64,000 nt of DNA from CAVVXX01 sp963707975 (GTDB lineage: Bacteria > Pseudomonadota > Alphaproteobacteria > Micropepsales > Micropepsaceae), in NCBI GenBank assembly GCA_963707975.1, contig OY970177.1, forward strand, positions 744,001 to 808,000, written 5' to 3'. Below are positions 15,924 to 24,779 of the stretch, piece after piece (position 1 is the first letter of the stretch; the number at the start of each line of letters is the position of its first letter). A program made the translations under genes and the position numbers. A model generated the notes under the pieces. The model was not told where the DNA came from. It worked only from the letters and a program-made list of their open reading frames with translations, and made no database searches.

Positions 15924-16277
15924 TTGCTCACCCGCATTCTCACCTCCCTCGACGAAGACAAAGCGGAAGACATCGTGACGGTCGACCTCAGGGGCCGCTC
16001 GTCGCTGTGCGATGCGATTGTGATTGCGTCGGGGCGTTCGCAGCGCCATGTCGCGGCCATAGCCGAGCACCTGACGCGCAAGCTGAAAGAGGCGGGTTAC
16101 GGCGCGGCTCACATCGAGGGCCTCACCCAGGGCGATTGGGTGCTGATCGACACGGGCGATTTCATCGTTCACATTTTCCGCCCCGAAGTGCGCCTCTATT
16201 ACGACCTCGAAGGTATGTGGTCGGTGGACGAGAGCGGGGTTCGCGCGCGCGGGCAAGCGGGCGCGGCTGCCGTCTGA
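15924..16277 (+). CDS. rsfS: Ribosomal silencing factor RsfS
   Basis: Binds L14 and blocks 30S joining when nutrients are low. The 117-aa reading contains the family core DDKAEDIV-like EDKAEDIVTVDLRG, CDAIVIASGRSQRHV, EGLTQGDWVLIDTGD and HIFRPEVRLYYDLEGMW. No in-frame ATG or GTG precedes the core. The first standard start is TTG 15924, which lacks a good ribosome site. An AAGGAG at 15864-15869 lies 6 bases before an in-frame CTG at 15876, which would give 133 aa with an N-terminus like that of homologues. The start is therefore uncertain. Confidence 0.9.
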   Translation: MLTRILTSLDEDKAEDIVTVDLRGRSSLCDAIVIASGRSQRHVAAIAEHLTRKLKEAGYGAAHIEGLTQGDWVLIDTGDFIVHIFRPEVRLYYDLEGMWSVDESGVRARGQAGAAAV

Positions 16278-16288
16278 GATTTGCTCTT

Positions 16289-16774
16289 ATGCGATTGCTG
16301 ATTGCCGCAGTGGGACGTGCGCGCGGCGCGCCGGAAGAAACCATCACCGAAAATTATCTCAGCCGCGCCCGCGCATTGGGAAAAAAGCTGGGCTTCGCCA
16401 AAATCGAGCTGGCAATTGCCGAGACATCGCGCGGCCCAAATGTGAACGCGCGCATGGCGGAGGAGACAGCACGCCTAGAGGCAAAGATTCCAAAAGGCGC
16501 GCACACGATCGCGCTCGATGAACGGGGCCGCGTGATGACGAGCGAAGCTTTTGCGCGTCATCTGGCAAAAATTCGCGACGGCGGCGCGGATGATATTGTT
16601 TTTCTCATTGGCGGGCCGGATGGGCTTTCGCCCCGGCTTCGCACCGCAGCAAAAGAGAGCATAGCTTTCGGCGCGCAGACCTGGCCGCACGGGCTTGCCC
16701 GCGCCATGCTGGCCGAACAGCTTTATCGCGCTTGCGCGATTCTGGTGGGTCATCCCTATCACCGCGGCCGATGA
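16289..16774 (+). CDS. rlmH: 23S rRNA (pseudouridine1915-N3)-methyltransferase RlmH
   Basis: A 161-aa SPOUT methyltransferase that methylates pseudouridine 1915 in helix 69 of 23S rRNA. It starts MRLLIAAVGRARGAPE and has LDERGRVMTSEAFA, FLIGGPDGL (the SAM-binding knot) and the C-terminal RAMLAEQLYRACAILVGHPYHR signature, split here only for quoting. It follows rsfS by 11 bases in the conserved order. The longer upstream frame is an rsfS shadow. Confidence 0.95.
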   Translation: MRLLIAAVGRARGAPEETITENYLSRARALGKKLGFAKIELAIAETSRGPNVNARMAEETARLEAKIPKGAHTIALDERGRVMTSEAFARHLAKIRDGGADDIVFLIGGPDGLSPRLRTAAKESIAFGAQTWPHGLARAMLAEQLYRACAILVGHPYHRGR

Positions 16775-16934
16775 GACGGCCTTGAAAGCAGGCTCGACTG
16801 CAAGCATTTAACCATTTGACCCACAAGCAATTTCGGGAAGGCCGCGGCAGCATTTTCCCGATTGAAGACGCTTAACCGCGCGGCTATAACCGCGCCGCCT
16901 CAGTGGCGGGAACATCACCACAGGGAGTTTGCGT

Positions 16935-17351
16935 ATGGCGAACGATCTGCCGAACGGCTACCGGCCGTCCGAAGACGAGCCTTTCATGAACGAACGCCAG
17001 CGCGAATATTTCCGGCGCAAGCTGATTGCCTGGAAGGAAGACATTCTTCGGGAGAGCCGCGAGACGATCCTGAACCTGCAGACGGAAGCGACCCCTAACG
17101 CAGACTTGGCGGATCGTGCCGCCACCGAATCCGAGCGCCAGCTGGAACTTCGCACCCGCGACCGCCAGCGCAAGTTGATCTCCAAAATCGACGAAGCACT
17201 GACGCGCCTGGAAGACGGCTCCTATGGCTTCTGCGAGGAAACGGGCGAGCCAATTTCGCTGAAAAGGCTGGACGCGCGCCCGATCGCCACGCTTTCCATC
17301 GAAGCGCAGGAACGCCACGAACGCCGCGAACGCGTTTACCGCGACGATTAA
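16935..17351 (+). CDS. dksA: RNA polymerase-binding transcription factor DksA
   Basis: A 138-aa secondary-channel factor that works with ppGpp. The N-terminal helical hairpin carries the tip motif DLADRA (DxxDxA at 57-62) needed for function. The zinc-finger region GSYGFCEETGEPIS retains only one cysteine (Cys100) instead of four, as in many alphaproteobacterial DksA proteins that do not depend on zinc. I chose ATG 16935, preceded by CAGGGAG. It is a single gene with 160 bases before it that hold no other gene. Confidence 0.93.
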   Translation: MANDLPNGYRPSEDEPFMNERQREYFRRKLIAWKEDILRESRETILNLQTEATPNADLADRAATESERQLELRTRDRQRKLISKIDEALTRLEDGSYGFCEETGEPISLKRLDARPIATLSIEAQERHERRERVYRDD

Positions 17352-17498
17352 TTATCCCTTTCGCGCCGATGCCTGTGGCCACACGTATTTCGGACGCGCA
17401 AATGCACGGATTCAGGGCTTTTTAGCGGGCTGCTGAACCACTCCTTAACGGTCCATCCTTAAGGTCAACCACGTACCCAAGGGGAGACCGGCCAGGCG

Positions 17499-17897
17499 AT
17501 GTTCGGCTCATTGATCGTAGAAGGGGCGCTGGTCGCCCTCGTTCTCGCGACGCTCGGGTATTGCGCGCTGCTGGAACAGCGCCTGCGCGCACTGAAGCGC
17601 GATCAGACCAGCCTCAACGGCACCGTGCGCGCAATCAACGGCGCCATCGCTGCGGCGCGAGCCAATCTCGCGTCGCTTAAAGGCTCGACCGGACAATGCG
17701 TCGAGACGCTGACAGCCCATGTTGGCACGGCGCGCGCGCTGGCCGACGAACTGACCTTGCTGATCTCTGTGGGCAAGGGCGTGGCCGAAAGCATCCAGGA
17801 AAACACAACGGGCGTGCCTATCCTGCCGCCACCCGAAGAAGAAGAGACTGAGCCAGCACGCATCGAGCTTCCCGAAAAAATCAGCAGCGCCGGCTGA
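17499..17897 (+). CDS. DUF6468-type membrane-anchored hypothetical protein
   Basis: A 132-aa protein with one N-terminal membrane helix (about 6-25), a coiled-coil-like region at about 27-95 and an acidic, proline-rich tail. It resembles the DUF6468 family of Alphaproteobacteria, whose function is not established and which is often found near flagellar genes. An AGGGGAG ribosome site precedes the ATG. It is convergent with rppH, 5 bases apart. Confidence 0.7.
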   Translation: MFGSLIVEGALVALVLATLGYCALLEQRLRALKRDQTSLNGTVRAINGAIAAARANLASLKGSTGQCVETLTAHVGTARALADELTLLISVGKGVAESIQENTTGVPILPPPEEEETEPARIELPEKISSAG

Positions 17898-17902
17898 GCA
17901 GT

Positions 17903-18397
17903 TCAGCCTTGCGGCCGCGCCAGGTCGCGGAACGCCGCGATCACTTTGGCATAGGTGTCGCGCTTGAAGGGCACGATAAGGCGCGGTAATACCTCGATCG
18001 AGAGCCACTTCCACTGCGAGAATTCAGGTTCCTTGGTGGCGAGGTTGATCTCGCTGTCGCGCCCCAAAAACCGCATCGCGAACCATTTCTGCTTCTGGCC
18101 GCGATAACGCCCGCGCAGCGACAATCCCACCAGCCGGCGCGGCAGATCGTAGGTCAGCCAATCGGGATGCTCGCGCAGGATTTCGGCATCGCGCGTGCCG
18201 ATTTCCTCTTTCAGCTCGCGCAGCGCCGCCTCGCTGGGCTCTTCCCCTTCATCGATGCCGCCTTGGGGCATCTGCCAGCCTTCCAGCGTCTGATCGATGC
18301 GCTTGCCGACGAAGACCCGGCCTTTCCGGTTCAACAGCATGATGCCCACACAAGGGCGGTAAGGGAGCGATTCCGGCGAAACGGTTCGTTCGGTCAT
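17903..18397 (-). CDS. rppH: RNA pyrophosphohydrolase
   Basis: A 164-aa Nudix enzyme that removes pyrophosphate from 5'-triphosphate mRNA and so starts RNase E decay. The Nudix box at 46-68 begins GGIDEGEEPSEAALRE and fits GX5EX7REUXEEXGU. YRPCVGIMLLN and EGWQMPQGG flank it, as in RppH/NudH. It is the last gene of the gpmI-envC-ctpA-deacetylase-rppH block. Confidence 0.93.
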   Translation of the reverse strand: MTERTVSPESLPYRPCVGIMLLNRKGRVFVGKRIDQTLEGWQMPQGGIDEGEEPSEAALRELKEEIGTRDAEILREHPDWLTYDLPRRLVGLSLRGRYRGQKQKWFAMRFLGRDSEINLATKEPEFSQWKWLSIEVLPRLIVPFKRDTYAKVIAAFRDLARPQG

Positions 18398-18437
18398 CCG
18401 GGCATAGAAGCACGTGGCCCGCCGGGCGGAAAGCGCC

Positions 18438-19484
18438 TCAAGGCGCGGGCAGGGCGCTAGAGCGCGGAATAGCAGCCGAGATGGGCGCCAGCACCAGCCC
18501 GCGTTTGTCCAGCGTCGAGGCCCATTCGACCACTGTCTGGATGGTCACAGGATAAAGAAACCCCGATGCAGCGGCGGCGCCCTGCGCATTCGCGCGCGCT
18601 TCGAGCTCGGCCAGCTTTGCCGCAATCGCCTGGCGGCTTTGCACCGCGTCCAGCACGATGGCGCCGGTTACGGCTGGCGTGTTCACTTGGGCCGCGGTTT
18701 CGGCCGCCAGCGAATGGCTGTTCGCGCCATTGTCGAAAAACAGCAGGCCGCGCTTGCCGATTATCGCCAGAACGGGGTTGAGCGCGCCTGCCTCGCCCAG
18801 GAAACGGCCACCCAGCAGATTGGTAACGCCGACATAGCCGGTGAAGCGCGACAGCGCCCAGGAAAGCCGCCTGGTGTTTTCATCGGCGCTGACGGCTGCA
18901 GTGAGCGTATAGGGGCCGGGGTCGGTGGCGGGAAAATCGAAGGGTTCCATCGGCACTTCGACCAGCACTTCGTGGCCCGCCCCTCGCGCGCCATCGACCC
19001 AATGCTGAATGTCAGAGGCATAGGGCGCGAAAGAAAGCGTGACCGCGGGCGGCAAGTGATCGAGCGCTAGCTTAGTAGCGCTGGCGCTTATTCCCAGCCC
19101 GCCGATGACGATGGCTACACGCGGGCGGGTATCGGCCGCATTGAAGGCGCGCGCATAGGCCTGCAGGGGCGCGCGGCCATCGGCGGCAATTACGGGAAGC
19201 GGGCCATCCGGCGTCTGTGCGAGAAGCGCAGGATCGGACACCAGATTGCCGTTCACAAAACGGGGCTGCGGCAGCGCGGGCGGAGGCGCTGCCGGCAGCT
19301 GCGCCAGCTCCAGAGCAACAACAGGGTCGCCATCCGACGGATTTCCGGTGAGCGCAATGACGGCGATGAGCGCCGCCAGCGCCATTATCAGGGTGAAAAA
19401 GGCGAGCGAAAGCGGATGGGCAGTGCTGCGCGTATCCCTCACGCGCGGCATATCTCCGCTCCGGGTAAATCCGGCATCCGCCAA
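18438..19484 (-). CDS. Divergent polysaccharide deacetylase family protein
   Basis: A 348-aa protein of the divergent polysaccharide deacetylase (DUF610/YibQ) family. One N-terminal membrane helix (about 28-48) is followed by a linker rich in Ala and Pro, then the domain with RVAIVIGGLGIS, LPPAVTLSFAPYA, EVLVEVPMEP and FFDNGANS. The position next to envC and ctpA is conserved and suggests a periplasmic role in cell-wall or envelope maintenance. The canonical metal-binding triad of active NodB deacetylases is not evident, so catalytic activity is unproven. Confidence 0.85.
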   Translation of the reverse strand: MADAGFTRSGDMPRVRDTRSTAHPLSLAFFTLIMALAALIAVIALTGNPSDGDPVVALELAQLPAAPPPALPQPRFVNGNLVSDPALLAQTPDGPLPVIAADGRAPLQAYARAFNAADTRPRVAIVIGGLGISASATKLALDHLPPAVTLSFAPYASDIQHWVDGARGAGHEVLVEVPMEPFDFPATDPGPYTLTAAVSADENTRRLSWALSRFTGYVGVTNLLGGRFLGEAGALNPVLAIIGKRGLLFFDNGANSHSLAAETAAQVNTPAVTGAIVLDAVQSRQAIAAKLAELEARANAQGAAAASGFLYPVTIQTVVEWASTLDKRGLVLAPISAAIPRSSALPAP

Positions 19485-19505
19485 GACGTCATTCGTCCGC
19501 GCGAG

Positions 19506-20819
19506 TTACTGCGCCTTGGCTTCCTTCTGCGCGATGCCAATAGCAGTGCGGCCATTGAGCCGGTCCAGAGCATAAGCCAGCTGGAAATCGTCGTATTTCT
19601 TGCCAGGCTCGGGACGGATGATCGGGCTCTTGGGCACGTGCTTGCCTTCTGCCTGGGCCTCAAGATGGCCCGGAAGATCGGCTTCGCTGCGCAGCTTGTC
19701 GGCTTCGCTCTTCGGGGGTGCCACCGTCTGCGCCACGGCGATATCTGGATCGATGCCCGTCGCCTGGATCGAGCGTCCCGACGGCGTGTAGTAGCGCGCG
19801 GTGGTGAGCCTGAGCGCCCCGCCATGGTCGCCGCCCAGCGGAATGACCGTCTGCACTGAGCCTTTGCCGAATGTCGTCATGCCGATGATGGTGGCACGCC
19901 TGTGATCCTGCAACGCGCCGGCCACGATTTCGGAAGCCGAAGCAGTGCCCTCGTTGACCAGCAGGATAATGGGCTTGCCGTCGGTAATGTCGCCAGGGTG
20001 CGCGTCCCAGCGCTGGGTGTCCTGCGGACGGCGGCCGCGGGTGGAAACAATCTCGCCGTCATTTAGAAGATCGTCGGACACTGAAATGCACTGATCGAGC
20101 AGGCCGCCGGGATCGTTCCTGAGATCGATGATGTAGCCCTTGAGCGCGGGACCGATCTGCGCCTTGAGGTCGTGCACGGCCTTTTCCAGGCCGGAAGCGG
20201 TGCGCTCGTTGAAGGAGCTGATGCGGATATAGCCGATATTGCCTTCGCGGTGCGATTTCACGCTTTCGATCTTGATGATCGTGCGCGTCAGTGCCACGTC
20301 GAACGGCTTTTTCTCACCCTTGCGTAAAATCGTCAGGGTGATTTTCGAGCCTTCGGGCCCGCGCATTTTCTCAACCGCGTCGTCGAGCTCGCCGCCTACG
20401 ATCGATTGGCCATCGATCTGAGAGATATAATCGCCGGTTTTGATGCCGGCTTTGGCGGCCGGCGTATCGTCGATGGGAGACACCACTTTTACCAGGCCGT
20501 CTTCCATCGTGACTTCAAGCCCAAGGCCACCGTACTCGCCATGAGTCTGCACCTGCATGTCGGCGTAGCTCTTGGCGTCCATATAACTCGAATGCGGATC
20601 TAGTGAGGAAACCATGCCTTTGATGGCGGCATCGATGAGCTGGGCGTCATCCGTCTCGAGTACGTAATTCTCGCGTACGCGCTCGAAAGCGTCGCCGAAA
20701 AGATCGAGCTGGCGATAGGCGGAAAGAATGCTCGGCGCGCCATACGCCGCGGGAAACAATGCCAGCGCGGCCAGGAAACCTGCGACGACGCCCAGCCCAA
20801 CATACCCATAGCGCTTCAT
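19506..20819 (-). CDS. ctpA: C-terminal processing peptidase, S41 family
   Basis: A 437-aa periplasmic protease. An N-terminal membrane anchor or signal (about 4-26) is followed by a PDZ domain (about 90-170) and the S41 domain. The catalytic serine region is NEGTASASEIVAG (290-301) and the lysine is Lys319 in TFGKGSVQ. It probably trims periplasmic or lipoprotein substrates. The start overlaps the envC stop by 4 bases, so expression is coupled to that murein hydrolase activator. Confidence 0.94.
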   Translation of the reverse strand: MKRYGYVGLGVVAGFLAALALFPAAYGAPSILSAYRQLDLFGDAFERVRENYVLETDDAQLIDAAIKGMVSSLDPHSSYMDAKSYADMQVQTHGEYGGLGLEVTMEDGLVKVVSPIDDTPAAKAGIKTGDYISQIDGQSIVGGELDDAVEKMRGPEGSKITLTILRKGEKKPFDVALTRTIIKIESVKSHREGNIGYIRISSFNERTASGLEKAVHDLKAQIGPALKGYIIDLRNDPGGLLDQCISVSDDLLNDGEIVSTRGRRPQDTQRWDAHPGDITDGKPIILLVNEGTASASEIVAGALQDHRRATIIGMTTFGKGSVQTVIPLGGDHGGALRLTTARYYTPSGRSIQATGIDPDIAVAQTVAPPKSEADKLRSEADLPGHLEAQAEGKHVPKSPIIRPEPGKKYDDFQLAYALDRLNGRTAIGIAQKEAKAQ

Positions 20820-22009
20820 GATCTTTTCGCCTTTCTCAACTCCGTTGCCAGAAATGGCGCGGGATTAACTGTCTGGCCCCCTCGCCTAAGCTCCATATAG
20901 AGGCCTGGACCTGCCCGCGGCAATGTACCGATTGGCTCGCCTGCCAGCACGGAATCGCCGATGCGAACGTTAACGCGGCCAAGCCCTGCCAGTAGAAGAT
21001 CGTACCCGCCTGCAATTTCCAAGATCAAGACTTGCCCGAACTTTTGGTAAGGACCGGCAAACACGACTTCGCTATCGGCGGGGGCGACCGCCTGGGCACC
21101 GGCCGCCCCCAAAAACCACAATCCCGATATTTCCGCGCCTTTGGCGGCTATTGGGCCGGGGGCGTCGGGTCCTCCCGTCACCACCTGTCCCATAACCGGG
21201 CGGCGGATCCACCCTTTGCGCAAGGCGGGGGAACTTTCGTTTCCCGCGGTCACAACCGTCATGCGATTGACATCGGTTTGGGCGCGAAGCGCCGCAATGC
21301 GGTCCATCAGCGATTTAAGATCGCCCGCCTGGTGGGCAACATCTGCGATCACCGCATGAAGATCGGCAAGGCGTGCTTCTGCGGCAGTGGCCTCGATATT
21401 GCGCTTGTCGAGCAGCACGGCCAGTTCACCGCGCGCGCGGATTAGCGCTTCGTTGGTGGCGCGCGCCTGCACGCGCTTGGCTTCAAGCGCGAACTCGGTT
21501 GCGCGCAGCGCCTGCAACCGGCGCACCAGATCGGCCGCGCGCTCGTAAACCGGCGGCAACATGGAGCCCAAAATCATTGCCCCCCGTGCGGCCGCCAATG
21601 AATCGTCCGGCCGCAGGGCGAGCGCCGGAGGCTCGTCGGCATCAAGACGTTGCAGAACCGCCAGCAAATGACCGACCTTGTCGCGGTCGCGGACGAACCC
21701 CGCTTCGAGCGTTTGCGCCTGCGATTTGAGGCGGGCGAGTTCTGCTTCCGTGTCGGCAAGTTCGCTTTCCAGCGTCTGCACGCGCGCGGCGTTGGCGATC
21801 AGCTTGTCGCGCAGATCCGCTGCTTCGCGCGTGAGCCGTTCGTGCTCGGCCTGAGTTTTGGCTTCCGCTGCCTGCTGTTCTTCCAGCGCGCGGCGTGCGC
21901 GCTCATAGCGCTCGGCGATGCTGCCGCCCGTTGGCTGCGCTGCGAACGCAAGCGATGCGATGCCAAGAAAAATCGCGGCGAGAAGCAGGACCGGGCCCCG
22001 CAAGGTCAC
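20816..22009 (-). CDS. EnvC-like murein hydrolase activator (M23-fold, degenerate)
   Basis: A 397-aa exported protein. The signal peptide (about 1-23) precedes a long coiled coil (about 30-230, rich in Ala, Glu, Arg, Leu) and a C-terminal LytM/M23 fold (about 280-395). The zinc ligands of active M23 peptidases are missing: the usual H-x-H region reads YDLLLAGLG. E. coli EnvC is degenerate in the same way and activates amidases rather than cutting murein itself. Overlaps of 4 bases with gpmI and with ctpA indicate one operon. Confidence 0.87.
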   Translation of the reverse strand: MTLRGPVLLLAAIFLGIASLAFAAQPTGGSIAERYERARRALEEQQAAEAKTQAEHERLTREAADLRDKLIANAARVQTLESELADTEAELARLKSQAQTLEAGFVRDRDKVGHLLAVLQRLDADEPPALALRPDDSLAAARGAMILGSMLPPVYERAADLVRRLQALRATEFALEAKRVQARATNEALIRARGELAVLLDKRNIEATAAEARLADLHAVIADVAHQAGDLKSLMDRIAALRAQTDVNRMTVVTAGNESSPALRKGWIRRPVMGQVVTGGPDAPGPIAAKGAEISGLWFLGAAGAQAVAPADSEVVFAGPYQKFGQVLILEIAGGYDLLLAGLGRVNVRIGDSVLAGEPIGTLPRAGPGLYMELRRGGQTVNPAPFLATELRKAKRS

Positions 22010-23583
22010 GCCCTTCCGGCCGCAGCATTTTGCATTTCGCGTACAGCAAGCGAATGGCCGGTTATCTCTTTGGGCTTGGGCACGCCCATGAGCGCAAGCA
22101 GAGTGGGCGCCACATCGGCAAGCTTGCCGTTTGCCAGCGCCAACACCGGCTCTACTGCGGCGTTCGCGTTCACGATTATCGCGGGTACGTCGAAAGTCGT
22201 ATGCGCGGTGTGCGGCTGGCCAGTCTTTTCGTCTTTCATCATTTCGACATTGCCGTGATCGGCGGTGACGAGAAGAATGCCGCCTGCCTTCTCCACCGCT
22301 TCGCGCAAGCGGCCAAGACAGTGATCGGTCACTTCCACCGCTTCGATGGCGGCTTTCATCACGCCCGTATGGCCTACCATATCGGGATTGGCATAATTGA
22401 CGACGATGAAGTCATATTTGCCTGAGGCAATAGCGGCCACCAATTTATCGGTGATTTCGGGCGCCGACATTTCTGGTTTGAGATCGTAGGTCGCCACCTT
22501 CTGGCTCGGCACCAGAATGCGGTCTTCGCCCGGAAACGGCGCTTCGCGCCCGCAATTGAAAAAGAAGGTGACGTGCGCGTATTTCTCGGTTTCGGCGATG
22601 CGGAGTTGTATGAAGCCCAATTCCGAAATGATTTGGCCGAGGCACTCTTTGATGTCTTCTGGAGGAAAAATCACGCCCATGAGCTTGTTGAGTTCTGCTG
22701 AGTATTCGGTGAGGCTGGCCGCGGCAGAGAAATGGGCTAAGCGCGCGCGTTTGAACCCGTCGGAGGCGGGTTCGGTGAGCGCCAGCGACAACTGGCGGGC
22801 GCGGTCGGCGCGGAAATTGGCGAAGACCATCGCGTCGCCGTCTTTCACGCCCGCATAGGGGCCGATCACGCAAGGCGCCACGAATTCGTCGGTGATGTTG
22901 TTGGAATAGGATTGCTCGATCGCCGTTTTGGCGTCCGCGAATTTCGCGCCCCTGGCATCCACAATCGCTTCGTAAGCCTTGGCGACGCGGTCCCAGCGCT
23001 TGTCGCGATCCATGGCGTAATAGCGCCCGCTGAGCGTGGCGAAGGAAACGCCACTCGTGCCGGTAATGTCTTTCGAAAATTGCTCGACATAGCCGAGCGC
23101 GCTTTTCGGCGGCGTGTCGCGGCCATCGAGAAAGGCGTGAACGTGTACGGTGAGCCCCGCCTCGCTTGCCACACGCGCCAATGCTGCGATGTGACGCTGA
23201 TGCGAGTGCACGCCACCGGGCGACATGAGGCCCATCAGATGCACCGCGCCATTCGCTTGTTTCGCGCGCGCGATCAAATCCGCAAGCGCCGGCTGCCTGG
23301 CCAGATCGTTATGCGCGATGGCCTCATCGATGCGCGGCAGATCCTGCATCACCACGCGGCCTGCGCCGATGTTCATGTGACCGACTTCGGAATTGCCCAT
23401 TTGCCCCGCGGGTAAGCCGACTGCGCGGCCCGACGTGGCCAGCAGCGCGTGCGGACATTCCTTGAGCATTCGCGTGTAGTTCGGCGTGCGCGCGGCGGCG
23501 ATGGCGTTGCCGGTGGTCTCGGGCCGCCAGCCCCAACCATCAAGCACGCAAAGTACGGCGGGACGCGGCCGCTTGTTGCTCAT
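22006..23583 (-). CDS. gpmI: 2,3-bisphosphoglycerate-independent phosphoglycerate mutase
   Basis: A 525-aa glycolytic enzyme, manganese-dependent, of the alkaline-phosphatase superfamily. LCVLDGWGW with metal ligand Asp15 and GQMGNSEVGHMN with the phosphorylated Ser65 are present, followed by HLMGLMSPGGVHSHQ and the C-terminal TADHGNVEMM. I chose ATG 23583 because the family starts just before this motif; ATG 23622 is a possible alternative. It is the first gene of the envelope operon. Confidence 0.94.
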   Translation of the reverse strand: MSNKRPRPAVLCVLDGWGWRPETTGNAIAAARTPNYTRMLKECPHALLATSGRAVGLPAGQMGNSEVGHMNIGAGRVVMQDLPRIDEAIAHNDLARQPALADLIARAKQANGAVHLMGLMSPGGVHSHQRHIAALARVASEAGLTVHVHAFLDGRDTPPKSALGYVEQFSKDITGTSGVSFATLSGRYYAMDRDKRWDRVAKAYEAIVDARGAKFADAKTAIEQSYSNNITDEFVAPCVIGPYAGVKDGDAMVFANFRADRARQLSLALTEPASDGFKRARLAHFSAAASLTEYSAELNKLMGVIFPPEDIKECLGQIISELGFIQLRIAETEKYAHVTFFFNCGREAPFPGEDRILVPSQKVATYDLKPEMSAPEITDKLVAAIASGKYDFIVVNYANPDMVGHTGVMKAAIEAVEVTDHCLGRLREAVEKAGGILLVTADHGNVEMMKDEKTGQPHTAHTTFDVPAIIVNANAAVEPVLALANGKLADVAPTLLALMGVPKPKEITGHSLAVREMQNAAAGRA

Positions 23584-23674
23584 CTCGGGGTCAAAATAGG
23601 GAGAGCGGACGCGCCTGTCCATGCGAAGGAACCGCGCGGCGCACGCTATTTAACCTTTTGAGTGAGAGATGTTT

Positions 23675-24040
23675 TCAGGCGGACTGGGCAGCCCGCGCGG
23701 CGGTTTCGTATTCGGCCAGACGCTTGCATTTGAGAAGCGCACTGCGATAGACACCCTCCATCACATCCCTGCCCACCTCGATGCAGGCGACAAGGGCCTG
23801 GCGGTGCGGGACAGTGCGCGTGAATTCGCTCAGGCGCAAAACGAACTGGCTGTAATGCGCTCCGCGCGTATCCGGATCGAGATGCATCAGCATGATCGAC
23901 AGATAGATCTGCCGCGTGAGAGTGGCCGTGCGCCTGTCTTTGTGCGGGCCGAAAAATTTGCGGGTGGGCTCGGCCGGCGCGCCAGCCGGTTCGACTGCCA
24001 ACGAAAGGCGATCTGAAATGAGTGCGCGCTCGGAAGTCAT
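23675..24040 (-). CDS. FlbT-like protein (possible flagellin regulator)
   Basis: A 121-aa protein whose middle and end resemble FlbT: RQIYLSIMLMHL matches the RIYLAVQLMYL region and GVYRSALLKCKRLAEYE matches the LYKALKEAKKLIAYE region. FlbT represses flagellin mRNA translation in Caulobacter. The usual N-terminal beta-rich segment is replaced by an unrelated sequence. I chose ATG 24040; the longer frame runs into the esterase gene. No flaF, flagellin or other flagellar gene lies in the window, so the function is uncertain. Confidence 0.6.
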   Translation of the reverse strand: MTSERALISDRLSLAVEPAGAPAEPTRKFFGPHKDRRTATLTRQIYLSIMLMHLDPDTRGAHYSQFVLRLSEFTRTVPHRQALVACIEVGRDVMEGVYRSALLKCKRLAEYETAARAAQSA

Positions 24041-24080
24041 CTCAAGCGCGAGGATAGATAGCAAACTGTTAATATTCCGC

Positions 24081-24779
24081 TCAGGGCGTCGGTAAAATGC
24101 AGGATATGGGGAAAATGCTTGGCGCCGTGCGCCCGGCGAACGCGTCGGCAATAAGCTGGCCGCCCAGCGCCATACCCTCTGCATCGATGCCGTGGCCCAC
24201 GCCATGCGCGACATGCCAGCGAACTGCGAGGCCAGCGCCGCCCAATGCGATCACCGATTGAAACATGGCGGCAAAGGGGATCATCTGATCCACGTCGCCA
24301 TGGGTGAGCAGAATGGGCGGGCCTGGGGCTTCGAACCTCGGCAGTTTTTCAGGCGCCACCAGCACACCGGAATAGCCGATGATGCAAGCGGGTGCGCGCT
24401 TGAGGCGCAGGCCCACATGCAGCGCCATCATCGTGCCCTGGCTGAAACCAGCTAGTGCCAGGCGATCGGGCGGCAAATTCAAGCGTTTCAATTCGGCGGC
24501 GAGAAAGGCTTCTAGCGCCGGCGCAGCATTTTCCACCCCCCGCGCGATTTCGTGCGGATCGAAGCGCGAGAGTGGAAACCACTGATAACCGGCGGCGGAT
24601 GCGGCGCAGCGCTCGGGCGCGTTTGGCGCTGCGAATGCCGCGGTGGGAAGCAGGCGCTGCCAATGCGGGGCGAGGCCAATGAGATCGTTGCCGTCGGCGC
24701 CATAGCCGTGGCACAGCACGACCAGATGCGTAGCGGCCCCGCGCGCGGGCGCAAGCCTTGGTCCATTGAGCATGATCAT
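24081..24779 (-). CDS. Carboxylesterase/phospholipase of the alpha/beta hydrolase fold
   Basis: A 232-aa hydrolase of the YpfH/carboxylesterase-2 group. HGYGADGNDLIGLA forms the oxyanion-hole region, GFSQG carries nucleophile Ser113, THGDVDQMIPF the acid and HGVGHGID the histidine. ATG 24779 overlaps the stop of the upstream DNA glycosylase gene (ATGA); an ATG 6 bases further in is also possible. Natural substrates are probably short-chain or lysophospholipid esters. Confidence 0.86.
   Translation of the reverse strand: MIMLNGPRLAPARGAATHLVVLCHGYGADGNDLIGLAPHWQRLLPTAAFAAPNAPERCAASAAGYQWFPLSRFDPHEIARGVENAAPALEAFLAAELKRLNLPPDRLALAGFSQGTMMALHVGLRLKRAPACIIGYSGVLVAPEKLPRFEAPGPPILLTHGDVDQMIPFAAMFQSVIALGGAGLAVRWHVAHGVGHGIDAEGMALGGQLIADAFAGRTAPSIFPISCILPTP

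Noticed and set aside
20816..22009. EnvC-like protein as an active M23 endopeptidase
   Set aside because: The histidine zinc ligands are absent (YDLLLAGLG region), so an activator role is the better reading.
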